This document shows positions 1 through 7,112 of a stretch of 33,586 bases of DNA, one piece after another. The position numbers and the translations under genes were made by a program. The notes below the pieces were generated by a model. The model had not been told where the DNA came from, did no database searches, and worked only from the letters and a program-made list of their open reading frames with translations. Each line of letters opens with the position of its first letter. The stretch's first letter is position 1. The stretch comes from Nafulsella turpanensis ZLM-10 (lineage in GTDB: Bacteria > Bacteroidota > Bacteroidia > Cytophagales > Cyclobacteriaceae). Location of the stretch: positions 1 to 33,586 of the forward strand of contig NZ_ANNU01000069.1 in the NCBI RefSeq assembly GCF_000346615.1, read 5' to 3'.

Positions 1-17
1 GATAAAATAAGGAGAAA

Positions 18-74
18 TTAACCTGTAGAACTACCGCGTTGTGCAACGGCTACTAGGGTTATGGTGCGTTTCAT
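18..74 (-). CDS. 18-codon reading frame overlapping the toxin stop (doubtful)
   Basis: An ATG at 74-72 overlaps the stop of the DUF5615 gene (ATGA-type overlap) and reads 18 codons, MKRTITLVAVAQRGSSTG, to a TAA at 20-18. The overlap would allow translational coupling. The peptide is too short to place in a family. It could be a chance frame or the beginning of a gene broken just beyond the toxin-antitoxin pair. An 8-base inverted repeat (1-8 and 73-80) brackets this stretch. Confidence 0.2.
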   Translation of the reverse strand: MKRTITLVAVAQRGSSTG

Positions 75-406
75 TTTATCACCTCCAGTATTTCATTTTC
101 TTCTGATTTTAAGAAGGTCTGAATTACCATAAGGTTTTTATGAATCAGTTCTGATATTGCTTTCGTTGTCAGATTACCAGTTTTTAGCCAAATAATCTTA
201 GGTGGGAATCCTTTAATTACATTCAGGTCAACAAAGTCTGAGTCAAATGTCACTACAGCATAACCATTCTTTTTGGCAAATTCGAAAATTTGAATGTCTG
301 ATGCATTTTCTAATCCTAAGTGACGCACCTGTTTTGCTTCAGGAAATATATCCTCAAGTTGCTTAACAATCTTTGGAGAGATATTTTGGTCAAACAGTAG
401 TTTCAA
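71..406 (-). CDS. DUF5615 family PIN-like toxin
   Basis: A 111-residue protein of the DUF5615 family, a PIN-like nuclease fold usually found as the toxin of a DUF433/DUF5615 toxin-antitoxin pair. Acidic residues expected of a PIN-like metal site are visible: Asp6 in LLFDQN, Asp37 in ASDIQIFEFAKKNG, and Asp55/Asp57 in TFDSDF. The start is TTG at 406-404, which overlaps the TGA stop of the upstream antitoxin (405-403) in the string TTGA, so translation is probably coupled and held low. RNase activity is inferred from the family, not shown. The locus is AT-rich (about 35% GC in a sampled line against 50-60% in typical neighbours), which fits an acquired module. Confidence 0.85.
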   Translation of the reverse strand: MKLLFDQNISPKIVKQLEDIFPEAKQVRHLGLENASDIQIFEFAKKNGYAVVTFDSDFVDLNVIKGFPPKIIWLKTGNLTTKAISELIHKNLMVIQTFLKSEENEILEVIK

Positions 407-624
407 GATGCAATCTTAAGCTTATGCTCCTTATCAGCCGCAAATGCAAGACAGGCATTAATCATGTCTTCATTTAGTTCGTCAAAATCAGACATAATCT
501 CTTGCTTGGTCATACCATTTGATAGCCAATTCAGAACATCATAAACTGTTATCCTTGTCCCTTTTATACAGGGCTTTCCAAATCTTTTGTCAGACCGAAT
601 TTCTATGTATTCTTGATAATTCAT
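403..624 (-). CDS. DUF433 family antitoxin
   Basis: A 73-residue protein of the DUF433 family (winged-helix-like, VapB-type antitoxin). The family hallmark GKPCIKGTRITVYDVL lies at residues 16-31, followed by NWLSNGMT and an acidic helix. It is transcribed ahead of the DUF5615 toxin and overlaps it by 4 bases. Antitoxin first, toxin second is the usual order for this pair. It probably binds the toxin and represses its own promoter. ATG start at 624-622. A TATATTGG string about 4 bases upstream loosely resembles a -7 element but lies too close to the start for a normal leader. Confidence 0.85.
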   Translation of the reverse strand: MNYQEYIEIRSDKRFGKPCIKGTRITVYDVLNWLSNGMTKQEIMSDFDELNEDMINACLAFAADKEHKLKIAS

Positions 625-725
625 ATTCCAATATACTTAAAATCTGGAAATAATGTTTCTACCGGCCTGAATGCACCATAACCTGTTTATATCAACAGTT
701 GGCCCTACAACTGCTGTTATATTGG

Positions 726-1088
726 CTATTTCTGCCGCCAGATGGTCCGGCGGATCGACTGGCAATGGACCTGATAACCGTCTTCTTTAAACTGATTTTG
801 AAAAGGGATACCGCTCTCAGCGCTCACCTCCTCTAACTGCCGGATAAAGGATGGCCAGTCGTGCGGGATTTTCTGCAGATAATGAAGAATGTGGAGCTTT
901 CCTTTTTTATCCTTTCCGCTTAACCAGAAATTGAATACCACCTGCTGAGCCCGTGGACCATCGCTCCGCTCATAGCCAAGGCTCAAACTGAGCAACTGAT
1001 TTTCATAAATGCAGGCCAGTAGCCCTTCTGCAAGTGTTTCTGCATTTGCGCTTAGGACAATATTCTCTCTTGAAGCTTCTGCGGCCAT
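726..1088 (-). CDS. Unrecognised 120-residue protein, coupled to a DUF3592-like gene
   Basis: I do not recognise the family. The protein is soluble in appearance, without signal peptide or membrane segment. It mixes a leucine-rich region near residues 17-37 (LAEGLLACIYENQLLSLSLG), a likely beta-strand VVFNFWLSG, and a basic C-terminus ending RRTIWRQK. It starts 3 bases after the stop of the upstream DUF3592-like membrane protein, so both are almost certainly co-transcribed and perhaps act together. The ATG at 1088-1086 is the natural start because an earlier one would run into the neighbour. Codon use and GC look like the host genome, unlike the toxin-antitoxin pair downstream. Confidence 0.75.
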   Translation of the reverse strand: MAAEASRENIVLSANAETLAEGLLACIYENQLLSLSLGYERSDGPRAQQVVFNFWLSGKDKKGKLHILHYLQKIPHDWPSFIRQLEEVSAESGIPFQNQFKEDGYQVHCQSIRRTIWRQK

Positions 1089-1091
1089 GGT

Positions 1092-1502
1092 TTACAGGGT
1101 TAATAACAGGATAAGAGCCAGCAATGAAACCATCATGAGCATCAGCCCAAGAAAAGGGGTGCCTTCTTTGAGATAGGACTCTGCAGGTTCATAAGGATTA
1201 TAAACGAGTGGCAGCGCCTGGCTGAAGTCTGCTTCCTTCCAACCCTTCGTCCGGCTTAGCTCCACCTGGTAAACTTTCTCTCCTACCCGGTAAACCACCA
1301 CCGGGTGGTAAGCAACCGACATGGGTTCCCTGAACCACTGCTTGTTTTCACCCGTGCAGCCAGCATTACCAATGCTTTCGATAAAAGCCACAATCTCTCC
1401 TTCGGTACAAACAAATGTGCTGTATCTGGAAAGACTGCCTAGCTGTATCAGGCCGCCTGCAATAAAAAAGACTGAAGCGAGGACGAATAGAAAGAAAATC
1501 AT
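1092..1502 (-). CDS. DUF3592-like membrane protein
   Basis: A 136-residue protein with an N-terminal hydrophobic helix (about residues 2-23), a polar beta-rich middle and a C-terminal hydrophobic helix (about 116-135). The middle contains VVVYRVGEKVYQVELSR followed by LPLVYNPYEPAESYL, which matches the DUF3592 pattern of a core domain ending in a V-Y-(D/N)-P-x-(D/E)-P motif before the last helix. The function of the family is unknown; the core probably sits outside the cytoplasmic membrane. It is the first gene of a two-gene unit with the 120-residue protein at 726-1088. Confidence 0.75.
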   Translation of the reverse strand: MIFFLFVLASVFFIAGGLIQLGSLSRYSTFVCTEGEIVAFIESIGNAGCTGENKQWFREPMSVAYHPVVVYRVGEKVYQVELSRTKGWKEADFSQALPLVYNPYEPAESYLKEGTPFLGLMLMMVSLLALILLLTL

Positions 1503-1625
1503 GATGATGGTTTTTCTGTCAACGCTTTAATATAATATTTCCTGAAGGGAAATGAAAAGAAAAGTAAGTTTTGGATAGAAAAACCTATATTTTAAAATGG
1601 ATTTATGCCTCACCCCAAATAAAAA

Positions 1626-1649
1626 GCGGAGCAGGTTTCCCTGCTCCGC
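1626..1649 (-). terminator. Intrinsic terminator after the PafA-like gene
   Basis: A perfect 10-base-pair stem (GCGGAGCAGG at 1626-1635 with its complement at 1640-1649) closes a 4-base loop. On the minus strand it is followed directly by a TTTTTATTT tract. It lies 30 bases beyond the stop of the phosphatase gene and should end the ruvX-def-phosphatase transcript. Confidence 0.9.
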
Positions 1650-1678
1650 TCCTGAATACAGCATTCATGCTGAAGCAG

Positions 1679-3382
1679 TTACTCTTCCAGCAGCTCTAAA
1701 ATAGGCTCACCTGTCGCCCCATTCGGTAAACTAATATCGAGCATAAAGGAGAGTGTCGGGGCAATATCAGTAATATGCTGCCGCTTAAAGGAAACTCCTT
1801 CTTCCACACCCCACCCATACCAGATAAGGGGTACATGGGCGTCATAATTATAACCGGAGCCATGGGTGGTGCCATAGTTAGCAAAATCGATCCAGGCCGG
1901 GTCCAGCACCATCAGCACATCGCCCGAGCGCTTATAGTAATAGCCTTTCTGAAGCTTTTGGGTAATACCTTCGGTATAACCTTCCGTCTGCATCTGGCTG
2001 GCAGTATATACGGCTGCCACTCCTGCTTTCCTGCGCAGGAATTCGGCCAGCGTCTGCTGAACATCCTGCAGGTCGAGCTTACTGGTATAGATGAGGTCGT
2101 GGTTCAGGTAAAACTGCAGGTTGGTTGCATATTCCATCAGGCCAGCCACTCCGTATACCTCCTGCAGGAAAGCCTCTACCTCTTCGGCCAGGCTATTCTG
2201 GTCGAAGTAACCTGCAGGGGCCTTCTGGTCGATGAGCGACTGCGCCACCTCAGCGGCGGCATGGTCGGCCGTAAGGAAGACCAGGTATTCTCCTTTGCCC
2301 ACGGTTTCGTCCAGGTAATTAAGCAGGTCTGCTATATCGCGATCGAGGCGCAGGTACATATCCTGTACTTCCACCGAGCGCGGGCCAAAGCTATGACCGA
2401 GGATATCGGTAGAAGAATAACTTAGCGCAAGCAGGTCGGTTACGGCATCTGCTCCCATATTTTCGCCTTCCACCGCTGCTTTGGCAAGCTCCGTTACCAC
2501 GGAGTTGGCAAAAGGGGTATAGGTAAAGAGGTTATAATTACCATTCTGGCCACCCAGCACCGATAAATCGTATGGAAAGGTAGCCGTCTCTTTTCCTTTA
2601 AACACCTCTTCATAAGGAGTATCATCCGACCCTTCATATTCCGAGAGCGGAAGGAAGGTATTCCAGGTGCTGTCCATGTACTGCTGGGGAAGGCGGCGCT
2701 CATTAAAGGCCTCTACCCATGCCGGCAGTTCGGTTCTGTAATAGGTGCTGGTAATAAACTTGCCATACTTTTTATCGAACCAGTAGGCACCATCGGCCAG
2801 GTGGCCGGCCGGGAATGCCGCCCCTCTGTCTTTAATGGCCACGCCAACCACTTTGGCTTCTCTCCTGGTCGCCAGCTCGAGTTCATCGGAGATGGTGGTC
2901 GTCAGCAGGTTTTCGGCCGAAATATTTCCATAAGCTGAATTACTACCCACGGCACTTACTGAGGTATCTTCCGCACAATACTCACTTTCTTCCATTACCC
3001 GGTTGTACCAGCTGTTGCCGACTATTCCATGGACGGCAGGCGTGGTGCCGGTGTAGACCGAGGCATGGCCGGGACCGGTATAAGTTGGCACATAGTTATA
3101 GTGGGTATTTCTATTATAGAAACCCTCCTTCATTAACCGCTTAAAGCCGCCTTCGCTAAACTGATCCGCAAAGCGACTCAGGTAATCGGGACGAAACTGG
3201 TCAATGACAATCCCCACTACCAGCTTCGGCTGGGAGCTTCTCTTCTTAATCAGCCCTTCTTCTTCCAGCGTCTTCCGGACCAAGGCAGGATAATCCTCCT
3301 CAGTGGCCAGCGGAACATGCTGCTGCTTAAAGGCAGTTGTGCCCAGTAGAAAAAGGACAGCGACTCCAAATAATGCTCTCAT
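1679..3382 (-). CDS. PafA-like alkaline phosphatase superfamily protein
   Basis: A 567-residue exported phosphatase of the alkaline phosphatase superfamily, closest in pattern to PafA, the calcium-independent phosphate-monoester hydrolase of Flavobacteria. A signal peptide covers about residues 1-18. Predicted zinc ligands are Asp61 (VIDQFRPDY), Asp326 and His330 (STDILGH), Asp373 and His374 (TADHA) and His507 (TTHGSG). The nucleophile is Thr102 in YTGPGHAS. Asn123 and the pair Lys184/Arg186 (IKDRGA) occupy the positions of the PafA residues that bind the phosphate monoester: the Thr-to-Asn spacing of 21 matches PafA. Phosphomonoesterase activity in the periplasm is therefore likely. It lies 72 bases after def and may be co-transcribed; a strong terminator follows. 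Confidence 0.9.
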   Translation of the reverse strand: MRALFGVAVLFLLGTTAFKQQHVPLATEEDYPALVRKTLEEEGLIKKRSSQPKLVVGIVIDQFRPDYLSRFADQFSEGGFKRLMKEGFYNRNTHYNYVPTYTGPGHASVYTGTTPAVHGIVGNSWYNRVMEESEYCAEDTSVSAVGSNSAYGNISAENLLTTTISDELELATRREAKVVGVAIKDRGAAFPAGHLADGAYWFDKKYGKFITSTYYRTELPAWVEAFNERRLPQQYMDSTWNTFLPLSEYEGSDDTPYEEVFKGKETATFPYDLSVLGGQNGNYNLFTYTPFANSVVTELAKAAVEGENMGADAVTDLLALSYSSTDILGHSFGPRSVEVQDMYLRLDRDIADLLNYLDETVGKGEYLVFLTADHAAAEVAQSLIDQKAPAGYFDQNSLAEEVEAFLQEVYGVAGLMEYATNLQFYLNHDLIYTSKLDLQDVQQTLAEFLRRKAGVAAVYTASQMQTEGYTEGITQKLQKGYYYKRSGDVLMVLDPAWIDFANYGTTHGSGYNYDAHVPLIWYGWGVEEGVSFKRQHITDIAPTLSFMLDISLPNGATGEPILELLEE

Positions 3383-3454
3383 AACAATAGTTTTAAAAAG
3401 CTATAAAACAGAAAAGCTGCTATTAAAGCAGCCTCTATTTAATTTTCAAAATGA

Positions 3455-4009
3455 TTACTTTTTTAATGGGGCTGAAATCCGGTAATCGGCTTTTACATTT
3501 CCTTTACTGATGTTGGTAAGCTTGCTCTTCAGTAACCTCTTTTTAAGCCCGCTTAAATGATCGGTAAAGAGGATGCCTTCGATATGGTCGTACTCATGCT
3601 GAATAATGCGCGCTGCCAGCCCGTCGAATTCCTCTTCATGCTCGTTCCACTCTTCATCGAAGTAGTGAATACGAATACGCTCGGGCCGGAACACTTCTGC
3701 ACGGATGCCCGGTATACTCAGGCAGCCCTCTTCAAAGGCCCATTCTTCCCCATCTTCCTCTATAATTTCCGGATTGATAAAGACCTTTTTAAAACCCTGG
3801 AGCTTTTCTTCGTCCATAGGCTCACCATCGACTACAAAAATACGCATAGCCTTGCCAATCTGGGGGCCTGCGAGGCCTACACCACTGGCATTGTACATGG
3901 TTTCAAACATATCCTCGGCCAGCTGCTTAACGTCTACACTGCCTTTTTCTATATCTTCGGCCTTCTTTTTCAGCACCGGATCGCCATAGACCACAATAGG
4001 ATAAATCAT
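3455..4009 (-). CDS. def: Peptide deformylase
   Basis: Removes the N-formyl group from nascent proteins at the ribosome. The 184-residue protein carries the three deformylase motifs: GVGLAGPQIG (residues 43-52), EEGCLSIPG (93-101) and QHEYDHIEG (137-145). Cys96, His138 and His142 bind the metal and Glu139 is the catalytic base. The length is normal for a Bacteroidota type I enzyme. Its ATG overlaps the TGA of ruvX (ATGA), a linkage common in this phylum and a sign of translational coupling. Confidence 0.97.
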   Translation of the reverse strand: MIYPIVVYGDPVLKKKAEDIEKGSVDVKQLAEDMFETMYNASGVGLAGPQIGKAMRIFVVDGEPMDEEKLQGFKKVFINPEIIEEDGEEWAFEEGCLSIPGIRAEVFRPERIRIHYFDEEWNEHEEEFDGLAARIIQHEYDHIEGILFTDHLSGLKKRLLKSKLTNISKGNVKADYRISAPLKK

Positions 4010-4425
4010 AAACGGGAGCTTCTTTCTAAATAAGATTGTAAAATAATGGCAGCACTCACCTTATCGATGTTTGCTTTATTTTGCCTGTCTTTCTTTTTCA
4101 CCCCTCCGCTAATCATGGCACTCATGGCCATTTGCGAAGTAAAGCGTTCGTCCTGCAAATGTATGGAAATATGCGGAAAGTTCTTGCGAAGAATGGTTAC
4201 ACAGCCTTTGGCCATTTGGGTGGCATTGGTGTCGGTATTGTCGAGCTTTTTAGGCATGCCTACCACAAAGGCAGCTACCTCTTCTTTTTCGGTATAGCTC
4301 TTCAGGAAGGAGACTAAATCTTTGCTGTGGATGGTTTCCAGGGGAGAGGCAATTATTTGCAGCGGATCGGTAACGGCCAGTCCTACTCTTTTTGCCCCGT
4401 AATCGATGGCCAGTATGCGAGCCAT
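4006..4425 (-). CDS. ruvX: RuvX/YqgF family pre-rRNA nuclease / putative Holliday junction resolvase
   Basis: A 139-residue RNase H-fold protein. The first strand ARILAIDYGAKRVGLAVTD gives the conserved DYGxKRxGLA motif with catalytic Asp8. Further hallmarks are VVGMPKKLDNT, the LQDERFTS motif with its acidic and arginine residues, and KVSAAIILQSYLE near the end with a KxxxAAxIL pattern. The family processes 16S rRNA 5' ends and was long annotated as a Holliday junction resolvase. It sits 3 bases after the hemerythrin-like gene and overlaps def by 4 bases. Confidence 0.93.
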   Translation of the reverse strand: MARILAIDYGAKRVGLAVTDPLQIIASPLETIHSKDLVSFLKSYTEKEEVAAFVVGMPKKLDNTDTNATQMAKGCVTILRKNFPHISIHLQDERFTSQMAMSAMISGGVKKKDRQNKANIDKVSAAIILQSYLERSSRL

Positions 4426-4428
4426 TCT

Positions 4429-5172
4429 TTAGTTAAGGCTGATTTTACTGCGCCACATTTTTTTCACTTCTTTCTCCAGTTGCAGGGCCTTTGGAAAAAG
4501 AATTTCGTTTTCCACTTTGGCGTGGGTCAGCAGGCTTTCTTCCAGCTCCTGCAGTTCTTTATACACTACCTTTACATGCAGGGCCGTACAGCCGTCAATA
4601 GCATAATCGCCGGTAATATGGCGGATGCCCATCATTTCATCGTCGTGGCAATCGTGCTCAATGGCAAATCGCTCCACGGAATTATTCTCCATCATGTAAA
4701 AAAGCCTGCCGGGGTGGAATTTTCCATGCAGGGCATTGTTAAGCTGGAGGATATAAGAAAAGAGTGTATCTTCTTCTTTGTAAATATGCTGGATAAAGTC
4801 CTCAATAAAGAGGGGAAACACAAACTTGAGATCTTCGGCTGCCTGGCACTGAACCACTTCTTTTGAGCCAAGGTTTTGAATGAGGCGGGCAATATAAGGA
4901 AGCTTGTGCTTTACAAAAAGATAGTGACTATGCTTGAGGTATTCAATAATCACTTCTACAGGAAGGCTGTTGAGGTTTGGCTGCTCATCCTGCCGGGTGG
5001 CAGACTCGAGGCTGCTCACCACATTCGACACTTTCAGCCCCCTCTCCTGGCAAACCTGCTCCAGCGTATGCTCAGAATAGTCATAAAACTCGATACCAAA
5101 GTAATACAATACCGAAGCGAACACGTAGTTCTTCTCAATCAGCTCCGTTATTTTGCATTTATTGTATTCCAC
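4429..5172 (-). CDS. ScdA/RIC-like hemerythrin-domain protein lacking the Cys-Cys motif
   Basis: A 247-residue protein with the architecture of the di-iron iron-sulfur-cluster repair proteins (ScdA/YtfE): an N-terminal DUF542-like segment (residues 8-60) and a C-terminal hemerythrin helical bundle. Candidate iron ligands are His83 with His89, His129 with the Glu133/134 pair, His173 or His176, and His217 with Glu221. The N-terminal segment YFGIEFYDYSEHTLEQVCQERGL aligns with the usual YGIDFCCGG...TL motif, but the two cysteines are replaced by Tyr30 and Asp31. Oxygen or NO sensing, or iron storage, is possible. The start is GTG (5172-5170); an ATG a few bases upstream is out of frame. It heads the ruvX-def unit. 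Confidence 0.85.
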   Translation of the reverse strand: MEYNKCKITELIEKNYVFASVLYYFGIEFYDYSEHTLEQVCQERGLKVSNVVSSLESATRQDEQPNLNSLPVEVIIEYLKHSHYLFVKHKLPYIARLIQNLGSKEVVQCQAAEDLKFVFPLFIEDFIQHIYKEEDTLFSYILQLNNALHGKFHPGRLFYMMENNSVERFAIEHDCHDDEMMGIRHITGDYAIDGCTALHVKVVYKELQELEESLLTHAKVENEILFPKALQLEKEVKKMWRSKISLN

Positions 5173-5490
5173 TTTTCATCAAGTTATAAGAAGACAAATA
5201 TACTAAATCCTGTAAAAACATGCTCTACTGAGCCCCTTAAAGTATGAGTATTTTTGAAATTAACTGGCTAACAGCCAGAAAGAACCGTCCATCTACCGCA
5301 AATGCCCATTTAAAGTAAATGTACTATCCCGATATAAATATACTTTTATTAATAAAAAGAAAGATTTACATTTATTTAGTAACTGATTAAATAAGTTCTG
5401 CACAAATTTTGTTTTAATAAAAACAGTAGAAAAATTTATTCCGTAAGGTAAGCTACAGCTCCTTACTCAAAAACGCTTAATCTTATTTCT
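5173..5490. other. Divergent intergenic region upstream of the protease gene
   Basis: This 318-base AT-rich spacer separates the minus-strand hemerythrin unit from the plus-strand protease gene and should hold both promoters. Only the minus-strand -7 element at 5195-5202 is clear. A small hairpin (GTAAGG at 5443-5448 with its complement at 5461-5466, inner AG/CT pairs) lies 25 bases before the protease start and may shape its leader. No gene is seen. Confidence 0.5.
5195..5202 (-). promoter_or_regulatory. Putative -7 element of the hemerythrin-ruvX-def promoter
   Basis: On the minus strand this reads TATATTTG, a match to the Bacteroidota -7 consensus TAnnTTTG, with a T-rich patch about 14-19 bases upstream in place of a clear -33 TTTG. 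It lies 23 bases before the GTG start, leaving a short leader. Confidence 0.5.
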
Positions 5491-7110
5491 GTGATAAATA
5501 ATAAAAACTCAAAGTCTGCCACCAAAATGCCCCTTCTGGTTTCCATTGGAGTAGCAGCGGGCATCCTTTTAGGGGCCGCCATGACCAGTAGCGATGCTAT
5601 TCAAAACTCTTATTCTTCCGTTCTTAAGTTTCGCGATGTGCTTTCTCATATCGAAAGAAGCTATGTAGATGAAATAGACACTGAAGTGCTGGTGGAAGAA
5701 GCGATTAACGGAATGCTGAAGAAGCTCGACCCCCATTCGGTTTACATTCCTAAAGAAGACCTTAAACTGGCAGAGTCGCAGCTGGAAGGTGAGTTTGAAG
5801 GCATAGGCGTGGAATTTAACCTGCTGAAAGACACCATTTATGTGGTTGCTCCCCTTAGCGGCGGCCCCTCAGAAACAGCCGGCATAAAAGCCGGCGATAA
5901 AATTATAACTGTTAACGGGAAAACCATTGCCGGCACCAACCTCACCAACCGCGATATTTTTACCCTGCTGAGAGGGCCTAAGGGCAGCGAAGTAGAGCTG
6001 GGTATTAAGCGAAGAGGCGAAGATGAACTTATTAACTATACCGTTGTACGCGATAAGATACCGCAGCATTCAGTCGCCGTAAGTTATATGGTAAATGAAG
6101 AAGTGGGTTACATTAAGCTTACCCGCTTTTCGGCCACCACTTACGACGAATTTAAGGCTGCCATGGAGGAGTTGAAAGAGCAGGGAATGGAAAAGCTTAT
6201 CCTCGACCTGCAGGACAACCCCGGCGGCTATATGGACCGCGCCATTAATATTGCCGATGAGTTTATCAGCGGAAATAAAATGATTGTGTATACCGATGGC
6301 AAACGCTCGCGCTACGACAGCCAGGCACTCGCCCAGCGGAAGGGTATGTTTGAAGAGCAGCCGGTTATTGTATTGCTGAACGAGGGGAGCGCCTCCGCCT
6401 CTGAAATTGTGGCCGGTGCCCTGCAGGACAACGACCGTGGCCTTATTGTAGGTCGCCGCAGCTTTGGTAAGGGGCTGGTACAAATGCCTATCGACCTGAA
6501 CGACGGCTCGCAGTTACGCCTCACTATTTCGCGTTATTATACCCCGAGTGGCCGCTCCATTCAGAAACCTTATGAAGAGGGCGATTACCGCAACGACCTG
6601 AACGAGCGCTACGAGCATGGTGAATACTTTAGTGCCGACAGCATCGACTTTATCGATACCCTTCGCTACGAAACCCGCAATGGAAGAGTGGTATATGGCG
6701 GCGGCGGTATTATGCCCGACTTCTTCGTTCCGTTCGATACCAGCCAAAGCTCTACTTACCTGAATAAGCTGTTCATGAACAACGTTATTAATGAATATAC
6801 GCTTTCTTATGCACAGGATAACCGGAAAAAGCTTGAGCAAATGGGCTTTGAGAAGTACTACAAAAGCTTTGATGTAAGCGAGCAGATGCTCCAGCAACTA
6901 ACTGCCCTGGGTAAAACACGGGAAGTGCCCTTCGATAAGGCAGGCTTTGCACAGTCTAAAGAACTGCTCCGCACGCATGTTAAAGCACTAATTGCCCGCA
7001 GTATTTGGAGAAATAAAGGTTATTACCCAATTTATAACCAAACAGACGAAGTGTTTCAGGAGGCTTTAAAGTTATTCGACGAAGCCGCCGAATTAGCCAG
7101 TAACGAATAG
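5491..7110 (+). CDS. S41 family C-terminal processing peptidase (CtpA type)
   Basis: A 539-residue periplasmic serine protease of family S41. Residues 13-32 form a signal anchor or signal peptide (LLVSIGVAAGILLGAAM). A PDZ domain follows at about 92-175 (GIGVEFN, PSETAGIKAGDKIITVNG). The catalytic domain includes LDLQDNPGGYMDRAI, then NEGSASASEI with Ser302 as nucleophile and RRSFGKGLVQ with Lys327 as general base, 25 residues later as in Prc, and Gln331. Such enzymes trim C-termini of envelope proteins. The frame starts at GTG; an internal ATG at codon 13 is the alternative and would leave the hydrophobic segment nearly at the N-terminus. The hmgA start is 2 bases beyond its stop. Confidence 0.93.
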   Translation: MINNKNSKSATKMPLLVSIGVAAGILLGAAMTSSDAIQNSYSSVLKFRDVLSHIERSYVDEIDTEVLVEEAINGMLKKLDPHSVYIPKEDLKLAESQLEGEFEGIGVEFNLLKDTIYVVAPLSGGPSETAGIKAGDKIITVNGKTIAGTNLTNRDIFTLLRGPKGSEVELGIKRRGEDELINYTVVRDKIPQHSVAVSYMVNEEVGYIKLTRFSATTYDEFKAAMEELKEQGMEKLILDLQDNPGGYMDRAINIADEFISGNKMIVYTDGKRSRYDSQALAQRKGMFEEQPVIVLLNEGSASASEIVAGALQDNDRGLIVGRRSFGKGLVQMPIDLNDGSQLRLTISRYYTPSGRSIQKPYEEGDYRNDLNERYEHGEYFSADSIDFIDTLRYETRNGRVVYGGGGIMPDFFVPFDTSQSSTYLNKLFMNNVINEYTLSYAQDNRKKLEQMGFEKYYKSFDVSEQMLQQLTALGKTREVPFDKAGFAQSKELLRTHVKALIARSIWRNKGYYPIYNQTDEVFQEALKLFDEAAELASNE

Positions 7111-7112
7111 GT

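Noticed and set aside
1775-2425. 216-codon plus-strand frame opposite the phosphatase
   Set aside because: It lies entirely antisense to a well-supported PafA-like gene and has no recognisable domain; a shadow of GC-biased codons.
3557-4866. Long plus-strand frames opposite def, ruvX and the hemerythrin gene
   Set aside because: All are antisense to genes with clear motifs, and none shows family features.
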